Source: Cytospora piceicola (lineage: Eukaryota > Ascomycota > Sordariomycetes > Diaporthales > Cytosporaceae). From it: a DNA stretch of 64,000 nt. The notes beneath the pieces are model-generated. The model had not been told where the DNA came from. It was given only the letters and a program-made list of their open reading frames with translations, and did not search any database. The DNA lies in the NCBI GenBank assembly GCA_023375675.1, contig JALQBC010000019.1, positions 186,001 through 250,000 on the forward strand. The letters are read 5' to 3'. Positions 33,913 through 43,579 of the stretch are shown here, piece after piece (within the stretch, counting starts at the first letter, position 1; each line of letters begins with the position of its first letter). Both the position numbers and the translations under genes were made by a program.

Positions 33913-34146
33913 ATGCCTAATCACCAAGTCGCCATGCCTCTCCCCATCACTCCCTCCCGGGGCCGTCTGCAGATCCTCACCTCGCAAGACTTCGCCAGCC
34001 TGGACGCCACCCTTTCCTCCAAGGGCATCCAGTCGTCACCAACCCCCATCTACGACGTCTCCCCGCGCGAGTGGGACGTGCCCGCGCCTCCCCCGCCGAG
34101 CCCCGTCAGCTTCCGGCACGAGGTGATGCCCGGCCGCCGCTGCTGA
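33913..34146 (+). CDS. Small hypothetical protein (77 aa)
   Basis: A complete ATG-to-TGA frame with GC-rich third positions, unlike the surrounding non-coding DNA. It is preceded by a pyrimidine-rich, then A-rich leader (AAAAATCACAATCCATAATG) typical of highly transcribed fungal genes. The product has ITPSRGRLQILTSQDFASLD, then SSPTPIYDVSPREWDVP and a Pro-rich C terminus ending PGRRC. It has no signal peptide, membrane helix or known domain. A possible 5'-UTR intron starts GTGAGT at 33763 and could end at the CAG at 33886-33888. Function unknown. I call it because of codon bias and leader structure; conservation in relatives would settle it. Confidence 0.6.
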   Translation: MPNHQVAMPLPITPSRGRLQILTSQDFASLDATLSSKGIQSSPTPIYDVSPREWDVPAPPPPSPVSFRHEVMPGRRC

Positions 34147-35896
34147 GAGAAACCACGCTTCCCTCTGATTTTCCCCCACTTGGGCAAGGTCTACTTTGTT
34201 TCACATTGGCTAGGGGAGTTTTAGGGTTTCTTCTTGGTACATACACACATGACAAGGGCAGCGCCACATTTGCGCCCGGGGTTTTGACCGGTCTGCTTCT
34301 TCATCTTCTTCTGCCTTCTGAAGGGGGTTCACGGAGTCTTTTACTTTTCATTTTTTTTTCACGGCATGGCACGGATGAACACAGGGATACTGTACTGGAT
34401 TGTACTATGAGCGGCACAGCCAAAATAAAAGGTGGGGGGGGGGGGGTGGGCGCCATGACGGATTTACAGAAAAGGGTGTTTTTATCAGGATGGGTCCGTA
34501 CGGAACAAAGGTGTCACATATTCACACGCTTCATCCGACGGCATTGATGGGAGTTTTTGTCATTATTACTGAGGCTGGTATTAGCAAGCCGGGCAGATGG
34601 GAAGCTGTCTTGGAAGCCGACGACGATCGGCCAGTCCTTCCCTCCAAAAATGGAAATTGTTGCAGTAACATTTCATCACTGGATTTCATGGTGGAGTTGC
34701 TCGGCTGCAGTGAATGGCTTCCGAGCTCCGCAGGAGTGACCTGGTCCCTCACAACCCATTGTTATGGCTCCATTTATTACAGTTCCTCGTGTTCCCTTTT
34801 CGGAAACGGACGTCCCGGCCTTCCCGGGAGGGGGCGAGGGCGGGGCTTCCAGAGTATACAGTAGAATCCAGTAATATGGTGAGTGTATGTTGGGAGTTTC
34901 CTCGGGCCTCTTCGTCAGGGTCTTCGGATATCTGTCGGAGGGCTTAGGGTTTCGTATGTTTCTCTGCCCGGCGACGTTCTGCAACGGAGCTGGGGATACG
35001 GAACTACAAGGTACGGACATTATAGTTCTGTCATGAGTTCTGTGGAAGGGATAGATATATCGGTCCTGCAAGCGAGCAGGAGAACGGAAGAAGACTGGCT
35101 CTTTCTCCAGGGTCACATCGTGTTTCTTTACAAGTCGTTAGTCGGGACACACTGCACAGCCGTGACAGGCTATACCCTGTGCCCAGGTGTATATGCCATA
35201 TGTTCAAGTCAAAAGACCCTTGGATATAGTGACGTTGTCTTCTTTGCAGGCAAAGACATATGCTGTTTGCTGAGTGCCAATGGCCGAGTTACTTCTGGAC
35301 GTAGGTAAAGATACGTAGGTTCTTGGGCTCATTGGAGCACGCGAAGACCGCATCTGACAGCTTCGAGAGGGGAAAAATATTGCCCATTACCCAAGGAAGA
35401 AGACAACCAGCTTATAATATTGACATTGGATTTTCCCGGTGATTCCAGGAAAATGGCAACTCAGTATGGTGCCATTCGCCAAGCTGCAGTGTCGGGAGAC
35501 TTACACGCGCGCAGAGGTGACATCTAATCGTCTGGCGGGCCGAGGCGCGCAAAAAGTGACATCGGTAAAGGTACGTACCCACCCACTCAATCTAGCTGCT
35601 CCCCGGACGCGTCAAAAGTCGCGTCAAATGTACTGTACTCTACAATCAATTTACGCGTCGGCCCACTTCGAAGAGCTCTGACCACAAAACAATTCTAACC
35701 ATTGAACGCACTTGCTCTTCATCGCCTGCTTGCTTCAGTTTGCACCTTCACCAACCAACCGTGCCTCTGAATTTGTCCGCGACTTCCAACCAGATTAATC
35801 AATACCACCACCACACTTACATCTCTCGATTGTACTTACCTCGTCTTGATTGTGTACCGCTATCGTCTCAGCATCACATCGTAAATAATCATCATA
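34147..35896. other. Intergenic, small gene to Cdt1-like gene
   Basis: 1.75 kb. The first 300 bp look like a 3' UTR of the small gene (T-rich, then a 14-base G-run at 34433-34446). No gene is supported between 34450 and 35690. The last 200 bp before 35897 are the C/A-rich leader of the next gene, ending ATAATCATCATAATG. Confidence 0.45.
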
Positions 35897-37486
35897 ATGT
35901 CCGGAGCAACAGGACGCAGCCGCGGCCGCCCCCGCAAGAACCCAAACCCAGTCGCAACTCCCGCGACTGCAAATATCGCCAGCTTCACTCGCGTCTCCAA
36001 GCACACATCCACCGGGCAGGACGTCACCGACAAGAAGATCATCCAGACCGTCGAGATCCACGGCGTAACCCCGGCTAGCACCAATCCATCTGCGCGGAAG
36101 AGAAAGGCAGCTCGATCGCCCGAGCCCGAGGAAGTCGCGACCACCACGCCCAAACAGCGCCAGGTCTTGAGCGGTGCATCCAAGTCCAGCAAGAAGCAAA
36201 AGCGCTTCGAGCAGCCGGCCTCTGAGGTCACCCCCCCCGGATCAATCCCGGAGGAGTCGCCATCCACGCCGCGCCGGACCACAACCAAGAAGCGCGCCCT
36301 GTCCCCTGAGATCGAGTCGCCACGCACCAGGGAAGCCGGCAGCCTCTTCAAGCGCCTACGCATCGCCGCGTCTCCTGCCTTCGCACGCACGGCGTCACCC
36401 CTGACGACCACACAGACTAGCACGCCTGCCACCTCTGTCATCCCGGACTCTGAGGATGAGAACGACGAGTTTTCTGCCGCCACCACACCCGAGCCAGAGC
36501 CGGCGCGGGTGCTGGCACTCCCACAGGAGCTCCTCGACATCGTGTCCCTCTACACGGCCTTCCTCAAGACTATCACGGTACACTACGCCCACAATGGCAC
36601 GAACACGCCTGTCGACCTGCGCGACATCAGCCAGGCTGTCAGTCTGGCATGGGGCAAGCGGCGCATCTCGCTGGCTGATATCCGCCGCTGCGTGGGCATC
36701 ATGGATGTCGAGTCCAGCACCACCAGGAGCCCATTCTACCTGGTCGACTACGGGAATAAGAAGACCTGCGTCGAGCTCCGGGATGGGCACCACGGAAAGC
36801 CGCTGGACGAGCGGAGGCTGGTGTCCGTGTTCGAGGCAAACCTACGAGGGGCTTGGCAGGCCGTGCGGGACGCGGCGTCAGGTGACATGACCGCGTTTGT
36901 GCTGGGCCTGCCCAAGGCGCCCGTGCAGAGCCGCGAGGCCCTCACCACGGCCTCGGCGATGCTGGCGAAGGGCAAGCGCGCGATGGAGGAGCTCAGGACC
37001 GGCATCGCGGCCAGGGAGCAGGACAGGGAGGCCGCCAAGGCCGCCTCCACCAGCGCCGGCCCGACCGGCGGCGACGGCACCGGGGCCCCGAAGCTCCACC
37101 TCCTGGACCGCCTCCGGCTCAAGGAGACGCACCTCGCGCGGCTCGCGGCGACGGGCCCGACGGCGGCGGACCTGGAGCGGCGCGGGGCGCTGCAGCGGGC
37201 GGCCGACGTGGCGGCGGTCATCGCCATGCTGGCCAAGGCCTCGGCGGGCGGGGGCGCGAGGGCGTCGTTCACGATGCCGGCGCTGCTGCAGAAGCTCAAG
37301 GACTCGCTGCGGCTGCCCATCTCCAGGGACGAGGGCGCCGCGTGCATCCGGCTCCTGGCCGGGGAGGTGGCGCCCGAGTGGCTGCGGATCGTGGTCGTCG
37401 CGGGCAGGGAGAACGTCGTGGTGCAGGTGGGGATGGCGCCCAGCTCGGGGGCGGTGGTCGAGAGGGTCGGGAGGTTGTCTGCTTAG
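35897..37486 (+). CDS. Cdt1-like DNA replication licensing factor
   Basis: Intronless, 529 aa. The N terminus holds an AT-hook-like GRSRGRPRKNP (residues 6-16), then about 190 disordered, basic, Ser/Pro-rich residues with SP/TP sites. A folded region starts at LALPQELLDIVSLYTAFLKT (residue ~203) and runs through ISLADIRRCVGIMD, matching the central Cdt1 winged helix. The last ~90 residues match the C-terminal winged helix that binds MCM: GALQRAADVAAVIAMLAKAS, FTMPALLQKLKDSLRLPIS and ACIRLLAGEVAPEWLRIV. Family role: loads the Mcm2-7 helicase at replication origins in G1 with ORC and Cdc6. The two winged helices are separated by an Ala/Glu/Arg-rich helical spacer. The start is the first ATG after an in-frame stop. 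Assignment rests on remembered fungal Cdt1 C-terminal conservation; symbol withheld. Confidence 0.75.
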   Translation: MSGATGRSRGRPRKNPNPVATPATANIASFTRVSKHTSTGQDVTDKKIIQTVEIHGVTPASTNPSARKRKAARSPEPEEVATTTPKQRQVLSGASKSSKKQKRFEQPASEVTPPGSIPEESPSTPRRTTTKKRALSPEIESPRTREAGSLFKRLRIAASPAFARTASPLTTTQTSTPATSVIPDSEDENDEFSAATTPEPEPARVLALPQELLDIVSLYTAFLKTITVHYAHNGTNTPVDLRDISQAVSLAWGKRRISLADIRRCVGIMDVESSTTRSPFYLVDYGNKKTCVELRDGHHGKPLDERRLVSVFEANLRGAWQAVRDAASGDMTAFVLGLPKAPVQSREALTTASAMLAKGKRAMEELRTGIAAREQDREAAKAASTSAGPTGGDGTGAPKLHLLDRLRLKETHLARLAATGPTAADLERRGALQRAADVAAVIAMLAKASAGGGARASFTMPALLQKLKDSLRLPISRDEGAACIRLLAGEVAPEWLRIVVVAGRENVVVQVGMAPSSGAVVERVGRLSA

Positions 37487-38336
37487 GGGGTCGTGGGTGG
37501 GACTGTTCACTTGAAGACGAGAGGGGAGAGGGGTGTGGTGTGTTGCGTTGTTACAGCATGGCTATGGAGAGGTCCATCATGAGGTGTTTGGTGATGTTTG
37601 CTCGAATTGGACTAGCAGGAGTTTGTTTGTTTCGTTGGATATTGGGAGGGCTGCATGGCTATGGTGTTCTTGTTTACAAAGATAGGGGACGTTGATGGAT
37701 ATCGAACCGTAGTCGTTCGTTTGGAACTGGCATGGATGCATGCACGTACGCATTGTTCAAACTTTGGATACAACATTTTTAAATAGGTCGTCAACCAAGA
37801 TCTATTCACGAACTATAAGCAGCATTTTTCTTTATATTCCGGCAGTGTTTTCTCAGATAGGTATGCCTCAAGATGTGCTGTTGTAGTCCAGGTGAGATGA
37901 GAAAACTCCAGTACAAGGGCATCCAACACGTAGGACAGGTTCAGTGGTTGTCATCAAGTTCTATTCATTTGTAGACTCTACTGACCATTCTGGTCGTGGC
38001 ACTCCGTGAAAAGAGAATGAAGAGGCCTCCGTGCTCCGCTATGTGTTGTTGACGAAGACAGGATGGGCCCCAAGTTCAGTAAAGGAAACTTAACGCCTCC
38101 TTGACCCATTTCCAGGACCAAGCGGCGAAATCCAGCCGTCCCGTCATCAAAAAAATCATAGGCACCCAAATGGTAACCTTGCCAAACCCCTATCCACGGG
38201 GCCTCGACCGACCCAACTCCTCGGCCCGGTTTCTCAGCCCCCACTCACTCAACCCCCTCACCTAGCCTCACCAGCCAGCCAGCCCGGCAGCTAGGCCGGG
38301 CAACAAAACAAGGCAGCCCAGTCCTCCGGGCCCCCT
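37487..38336. other. Convergent 3' region, Cdt1-like / mbf1
   Basis: 850 bp between two stop codons on opposite strands. T/G-rich after the Cdt1-like gene and C/A-rich before mbf1. No gene is supported. Confidence 0.45.
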
Positions 38337-38950
38337 CTATTTGTCCTTCTTGGGGAACTTGGGCTGGCCGATGTCGGTGCCGCGCAGCTTGACGTTGAGG
38401 ACGCGCTCCAGGTTGCCGAGCAGCTTCTGGTCGGGGGCGGCGGTGCCGCGCTCCATGTCGGCGATGACGGTGGGGGTCGTGTTGCACTTGGTGGCGAGCT
38501 CCTTCTGGGTCAGGGTGGGGGTCTGGGCGTTGCGGGCCGTCTTGATGGCGTCGCCGACCTTGTGGCCCACCGTCTTGGGCTTGACGATGTCGTCGGACCG
38601 GTCGACCTTTGTCAGGCGCTGGCCCTCGCCGCCTCCCTGTGCCTGGTTTAGGGGGGAAAAGTGTGAGTTAGCAGTTGCGCTTTTTCCTCTGATTGATGGT
38701 GGTGATTGTTTGGGGAGTATCTCGCAAGCCTGTTTGGGGAGTATCTCGGCTTGCGAGAATTCTGTATGGCTGGGTGGTACTATGGACTTACTGCGTTGGC
38801 TGTGGAGTATTTCTTCTCAGAACCGACAATGGCGCCGCTGCGCATGGCTGCGTTCAGGGCGCTCTTGCCCTTGACGACATTCTCGCGGGGGCCGCCGCCG
38901 CCGCGGACCTTGCTGCCAATCTTGGTGACGGATTCCCAGTCTTCAGACAT
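38337..38950 (-). CDS. mbf1: Multiprotein-bridging factor 1
   Basis: Exons in transcript order are 38950-38792 and 38642-38337, giving 154 aa with a phase-0 149-nt intron. The N-terminal MBF1 domain reads [20 protein letters not shown] then [20 protein letters not shown]. The splice joins YSTANA to [20 protein letters not shown]. The C-terminal helix-turn-helix (Cro/C1 type) is [20 protein letters not shown] plus [19 protein letters not shown], and the protein ends KFPKKDK. Family role: co-activator bridging TBP and bZIP factors such as Gcn4; it also acts at collided ribosomes to prevent frameshifting. Length and order match fungal orthologues closely. The intron holds an imperfect duplicated GTTTGGGGAGTATCTCG. 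Divergent from the DUF1365 gene with a 759-bp gap. Confidence 0.95.
38707..38757. repeat. Duplicated GTTTGGGGAGTATCTCG inside the mbf1 intron
   Basis: Two 17-bp copies about 30 bp apart, followed by CTTGCGAG, the inverse of CTCGCAAG between the copies, so a small stem-loop could form in the intron RNA. Of unknown significance. Confidence 0.7.
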
Positions 38951-39709
38951 GTTGATGGATTTGCTGTTGTGGTGGTGATGTGGTGATGTGGTGACGTGTT
39001 TGGCGGGGTTATGATATCAGACAGTCGGGATTGGGCGCTATTGACAGGTCACGAAGGGAAGGTTCGTCGGGTTGTTTTAGGGGTTCGCCGGGTGAAGGGT
39101 ATATCAGCCGGTAGGAATAGGGTATTTTGTTTGTGGATTGTTGTTGTTGATGGTGATGAAGTGGATTTGAATGTCGTCGTCAGTGCTAAATCTGAAAAGG
39201 TTGTTCGGGGGGGTGAGCTGGTTAAATGTTGTCAATGGAAGGCGATCGATGGCGGTGGAGCCCTTTTTGCCCACCGGTCTGTTGAGTCAACCGGGGACGG
39301 GGCTCAGCTTTAGGCTTACTTAGGCACGCCAGGCACGGTGGGCAGTGTGGGCTGGGGTTAGTGGCCTGGTGGCCTTCTGTACTGTGGTAATGCCGGCCCT
39401 CGAGATCACCCACCATCTCCGATTGGTTGGAGTTTTCTGCACTAACAATTTCCCCCTTACATCGTCATCACGTGCATTACTTTTACGAAAACCCCTGTCT
39501 TGATGCTATATAGACACCACTTGGTTGGTGACCGCCCGGGTGTCCTTTACAGATCCAAAACCTACCTAGGTACAATGTGACTGGCAGCACTTCTCGATAT
39601 CAGTCCTTCCAAAGAATATCATTTTGGAACTACAGTAATGAAATTGACAAGTCTATGATTCATCTTTTGTCTTAACACCTCCCCCCTTACCCCGGACATT
39701 ACCCGTGGG
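38951..39709. promoter_or_regulatory. Divergent promoter region, mbf1 / DUF1365 gene
   Basis: 759 bp between divergent ATGs. The mbf1 side shows the TGGTGATG tract (38969-38994) just upstream of its ATG, i.e. a CA-rich leader on the minus strand. One exact TACCTAGGTA occurs at 39563-39572, 138 bp before the DUF1365 start. Individual factor sites cannot be assigned. Confidence 0.45.
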
Positions 39710-41631
39710 ATGGCGGGCTGGCTGTCTTGTGCCGCTGTTGTCGTCTTCTTCCACACATTGGGCTGGGACTCGAGCCATACCAGGCAGCTCATATTCGGCA
39801 CCTTCGTGGCTTACCATTCACAACCCAATCCCATCGATGCATTGGTATATAGCTTTGCTTGGAAAGGTGTGCAATACACATTGATTGGACTTGTCATCTT
39901 CCAAGGGTTCCAGTGTCTCCTGCCAAAGACCAGCACAACAAAATGGACCGGCCCCGGCAAAGTCTTGTTGTTCCCTTGTAAGACAACACACTCGAGGCTA
40001 TTCCCCAAGAAGCACTCCTTCGCGTATTCATATCTGGTAGTTGGCATACCGGTTGGTTGGGAAGGTGTGTCCGGGGGACTAGTCTCCTCATCGTCCATGA
40101 AACGATCATGGTCTTCTTTGTCGACCACATGCCGTTTTAGGGTCGATGCCGCAGACCACTTGGAGCGCGGGGATGCCCATCTGGGCTTACGCGGCAAGTT
40201 GGATGCTTACTTGAAGTCTGAGGTTCGTGCTGGTACCTTTTGAAATATCAAGGAGTCTATCTTGTGACACTGACGAGACTCTTCAAGGGCGCTGATCCTG
40301 CAGCATATCCTTATGCGTACCTCGTAACGGCAGCGAGATTTCTGGGATATCTCTACAACCCTGTTTCCTTTTGGTATCTGTACTCGGTGGACATGTCACT
40401 GGCAGCTGTGATTGTTGAAGTCAACAACACATCCGATGAACGGCGAATGTACTTCTTGACGCCAGCAGCAGCGGGAAAATGCGGTCAAATTGAGGTTGCA
40501 GACAGCCCCCATAACGCGAATAGCCGACGATTCAATGCACCAGTCTTTGAACAGGAATGGCCGAAGGATTTCCACGCATCTCCTTTCAACTCGCGGAAAG
40601 GCTCCTACAGTCTTTCAATAGTCAACCTCCTGGATGCCTTGTCTGAGGGCAGCGATCCAATTGACAGTACGATCACGCTGAAGTCATCAAAGGGGCACGA
40701 GAAAATCGTCGCTCGACTTGTCTCCGATGGACAGCCAGTTGATCCTTCGATAATGACTGTTGTGCAAAAGATCCGTTTCCTCTTGTCGTGGTGGTGGGTG
40801 GGCTTCGTTACTTTCCCGAGGATGGTGAGGCAAGCAGGGCACCTCTGGTTCCAAAGAAAACTTCATATCTGGTGCAGACCGGTGCCCCTGGAAAATGCCC
40901 TGGCGCGCACCGTGGATTCTGCCGAACGCACCATGGAGATCTCATTCAGGAGTTATTTGCGGAGTCTGGTCGAGCACTGCCAGGCGCCTATTGCTCTCAC
41001 ATACGTCCCAAGTGGAACAACGGACTCGGGCAAAGAGGTGATGATTTCATCTTCTGCAAAATCCAAGGAGGACGATGGTGTCGAAGAGATCGTATTCAAG
41101 ATTCTAACTCCGGAATTCTATACAAGATTCGCCTTCTACGCGCATGACCTCGAGGCCCTCTTCTCTGAGCTGCGGGAGAGTTGCACCATCTGGGTCTCAC
41201 GTCCGGATCTTCTTCCAAGGCTGCTGTTTAGGAAACCTACAGCTGCGCTGGAGGTAAGAGGTCTCATGGACTATCTCTATTTCGGAGCCATACGGTATCT
41301 CCGCCGACGGCCAGAGAGGATCGTCCGGCCCCTTACATCGAGCCAGCAACAGCCAAAGTCTTCCACGCATACCATTGCGGTGGACATCCGCGATTTTCGG
41401 AACTCACCTATGGATGCCTTTATGCTGAGGCAGGAGGACACGAAGATGCGGAAGTATTACAGGAGCGTTGTCCTGAGACTGTTCGTCGCGGAGAGGTTGC
41501 CTTTCGGCAGCCTCCTACTCGTTGATGTGACTCTCATCATCCTTCAAACATGGTTGGCCTGGAAAACCACATTCGCGTGGGAGGGCAAGACACGTATCTT
41601 GGCGCTGGTTGCCGCGATCAATGTGTTTTGA
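39710..41631 (+). CDS. DUF1365 domain membrane protein
   Basis: Exons are 39710-40222 and 40288-41631, giving 618 aa. The 65-nt intron (GTTCGT...TTCAAG) is needed because the first frame stops at 40243. Removing it restores LRGKLDAYLKSE joined to GADPAAYPYAYLVTAARFLG and YNPVSFWYLY, the DUF1365 core. The N terminus has two hydrophobic stretches (SCAAVVVFFHTLG; LIGLVIFQGFQCLL), then the DUF1365 start FPCKTTHSRLFPKKHSFAYS and YLVVGIPVGW. A second hydrophobic segment (FLLSWWWVGFVTF) and a C-terminal one (FGSLLLVDVTLIILQTWLAW) suggest an integral membrane protein. Bacterial DUF1365 genes often sit beside cyclopropane fatty acid synthase and flavin oxidase genes, suggesting lipid modification, but no such partner is adjacent here. 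Function unproven. The 5' splice site GTTCGT is weaker than usual. Confidence 0.83.
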
Positions 41632-42149
41632 TAACGGGTAGGCACATCGACGCCACGGTTGCAGGGGTCACCTCGTCACACTCGCGAGCGACAACCTGAA
41701 GACGCACGGGACCGAGAGGAGCCGGCGTTACATGTGGACAATCCTACATGCACCGGGAGTTGTACAGATCGGCTCGTCAAAACTTGCCAGGTAGCACGCC
41801 TGTCACCTGCGTGCAGTGTCTCGGCGAGGTAAGCCGTGGGCAAGGGTTTGAAACCGCTTTGTTGAAACTATGTAAGTGTCATGTTGTACTGGTCAGCATG
41901 GCGTTCTAATGGAATACCACCAACTGTTTCCTAGAAAAATGCGGAGAACGAGCAAGACTGATTGTGATCGCTGTCGCGTCTGGACGTTCCCAATCTGATC
42001 GACCGACACTTCCTCGTCCGCTGTATCTTGGATAAGAGCAGATGCTAGCCAAGGGGAGCCCGAAGCTTCTGCCTAATCAGTATATATTCCGATGTGGGGT
42101 TTGAATGTATGATTGGCTTGTGGTGCACTGTTGGTCTGACATGCCACTG
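41632..42149. other. Intergenic between DUF1365 gene and transposon
   Basis: 518 bp of normal base composition, with no RIP-like skew and no gene. It marks a sharp left border for the mutated element. Confidence 0.5.
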
Positions 42150-42271
42150 CTGTCAGCGGCGATCAAGGAGGCCGAAACCTGCATGGGTTATAGTGCACGG
42201 TCTAAGCGTATTTTAATGATCTGGCCGGGACAGCCAAACTACCTATCTGGGCTATATCTCGGCTACAACGC
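42150..42271 (+). repeat. Left terminal inverted repeat (122 bp)
   Basis: Matches the reverse complement of 46255-46376 over its full 122 bp with six mismatches. It contains AAACCTGCATGGGTTATAGT and ends at CTACAACGC, after which the two ends diverge abruptly. Confidence 0.92.
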
Positions 42272-42348
42272 TACTATTTTTAAAGCCTTTAACCTCGTTA
42301 TTATCGTAAATCTCGTAATATTTTGTAGTGTTTAGGCGCGTAGTTAAT

Positions 42349-43560
42349 ATAGGTGTTTACGGTAAGAACCTAACGGCGTAAGAGCGGTCTCGTATAACGG
42401 TCTTATTCGAGGGCGGTCTAACTAACCTCGAGATCGCCGAAATTATATAGTGTAATAACCGTACCGTACGGAAGAATCGGTGTAAATAGGACATTCGAAG
42501 AAGTCTAGATTTATTAAGGGTCTTTAAAGCTAGCCGTCTAAAGATTAAGCTGTACCTTAAGGAAGTTTATATCCCCTAGCCCTGTCGATATTTTATACGT
42601 TAGCTAATATACACCTAAGAAATTAAAGAATTCCTTACTTTAAAGCCGGATAGCGACCTCTATAAAGTATATAAATATCTTTTTTAGGACTACGACGTTA
42701 CTATCGACGTCTTTATAATCGGAAAGTATCTTAGAAAAATCGGCTAGTCTAATAAAAAGATAAGGTTAATCGCGGCCTAAAGGGATAAGGAACTTTATAA
42801 AAGATAGGTCGAGGAACTTTAAGCCCTATATGAACTATATTAGCTAGTATATATAGATGAATCTAGCTGTAATAAACGTAATAAGGCACGACGATATAGC
42901 TAGTTACCTTTAGGTATTATACTTAAAGGTAAAAGCCGGCTAAAGAAAAGGTAACGATATTACCTACTTCCGGCTATTATAATCGACAGGCTTTTCGATA
43001 CCTTTATATACCTAAGGCAAACTAATATAAAAGGCTTTATAGGCTAGGTTAAATATCGTATACTACTTTAGTACTAGCGGTTTCTTAAGCTTAAGTTAGT
43101 ACTTATAATAGATAACGCCTTGTAGTATTATTATAAAAAACTTACTCTGTTATATAAAGAATTTAGTATAAAGCTAGTATATCTTCTACCGTATTCCTTA
43201 AATCTAAACCCTATCGAAGCCTTTTTTAAAGACTTTAAAACCCTACTGCGGCGGAGATATACTAAAGAGTGCGGTAACGGCGTAAGCCTTAAAGAGTTCG
43301 TAGCCTTCTTAAAAGCTATCGCCTAAAAGGTTTCTTATAACGTAAAGGGTATCAGAGGGCATTTCTACTAGGCACGGGTTAATTTTAAAAGGTTTAACAA
43401 GGTAGCGATAGCTTTAAAGTAGGTGTAGAAAGCAGTATAGAAGGGTAGGTTAAAGTTTAAGTCTATAGGTTAGGTCTATAGGTCTAATAGATTTAATTTA
43501 TACTAAACGGCAGAAAAACTATAACGAAAGTCTAAATATATATACTAAGGAAGAAATCTA
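42349..43560 (+). pseudogene. Tc1/mariner-like DDE transposase relic (DD34E)
   Basis: One frame holds throughout without frameshift but with many TAG/TAA at positions where the family has Trp or Gln. A helix-turn-helix part (ITVLFEGGLTNLEIAEII near 42394-42447) is followed by the catalytic core: YIDESSCNKRNKARR (Asp codon 42856-42858), LVLIIDNA (Asp codon 43111-43113) and LLPYSLNLNPIEAFFKDFK (Glu codon 43216-43218). Thirty-four residues separate the second Asp and the Glu, the DD34E spacing of Tc1-group transposases. The start is set at 42349, where ATA stands in for a likely former ATG (GVYGKNLTA follows). The end is uncertain (43420-43560). It cannot encode a working enzyme. Confidence 0.87.
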
Positions 43561-43579
43561 TAATATTACTACTAAATCT

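Noticed and set aside
42105..42335. 76-codon plus-strand frame across the left TIR
   Set aside because: Mostly TIR sequence; the resemblance to a protein is chance.
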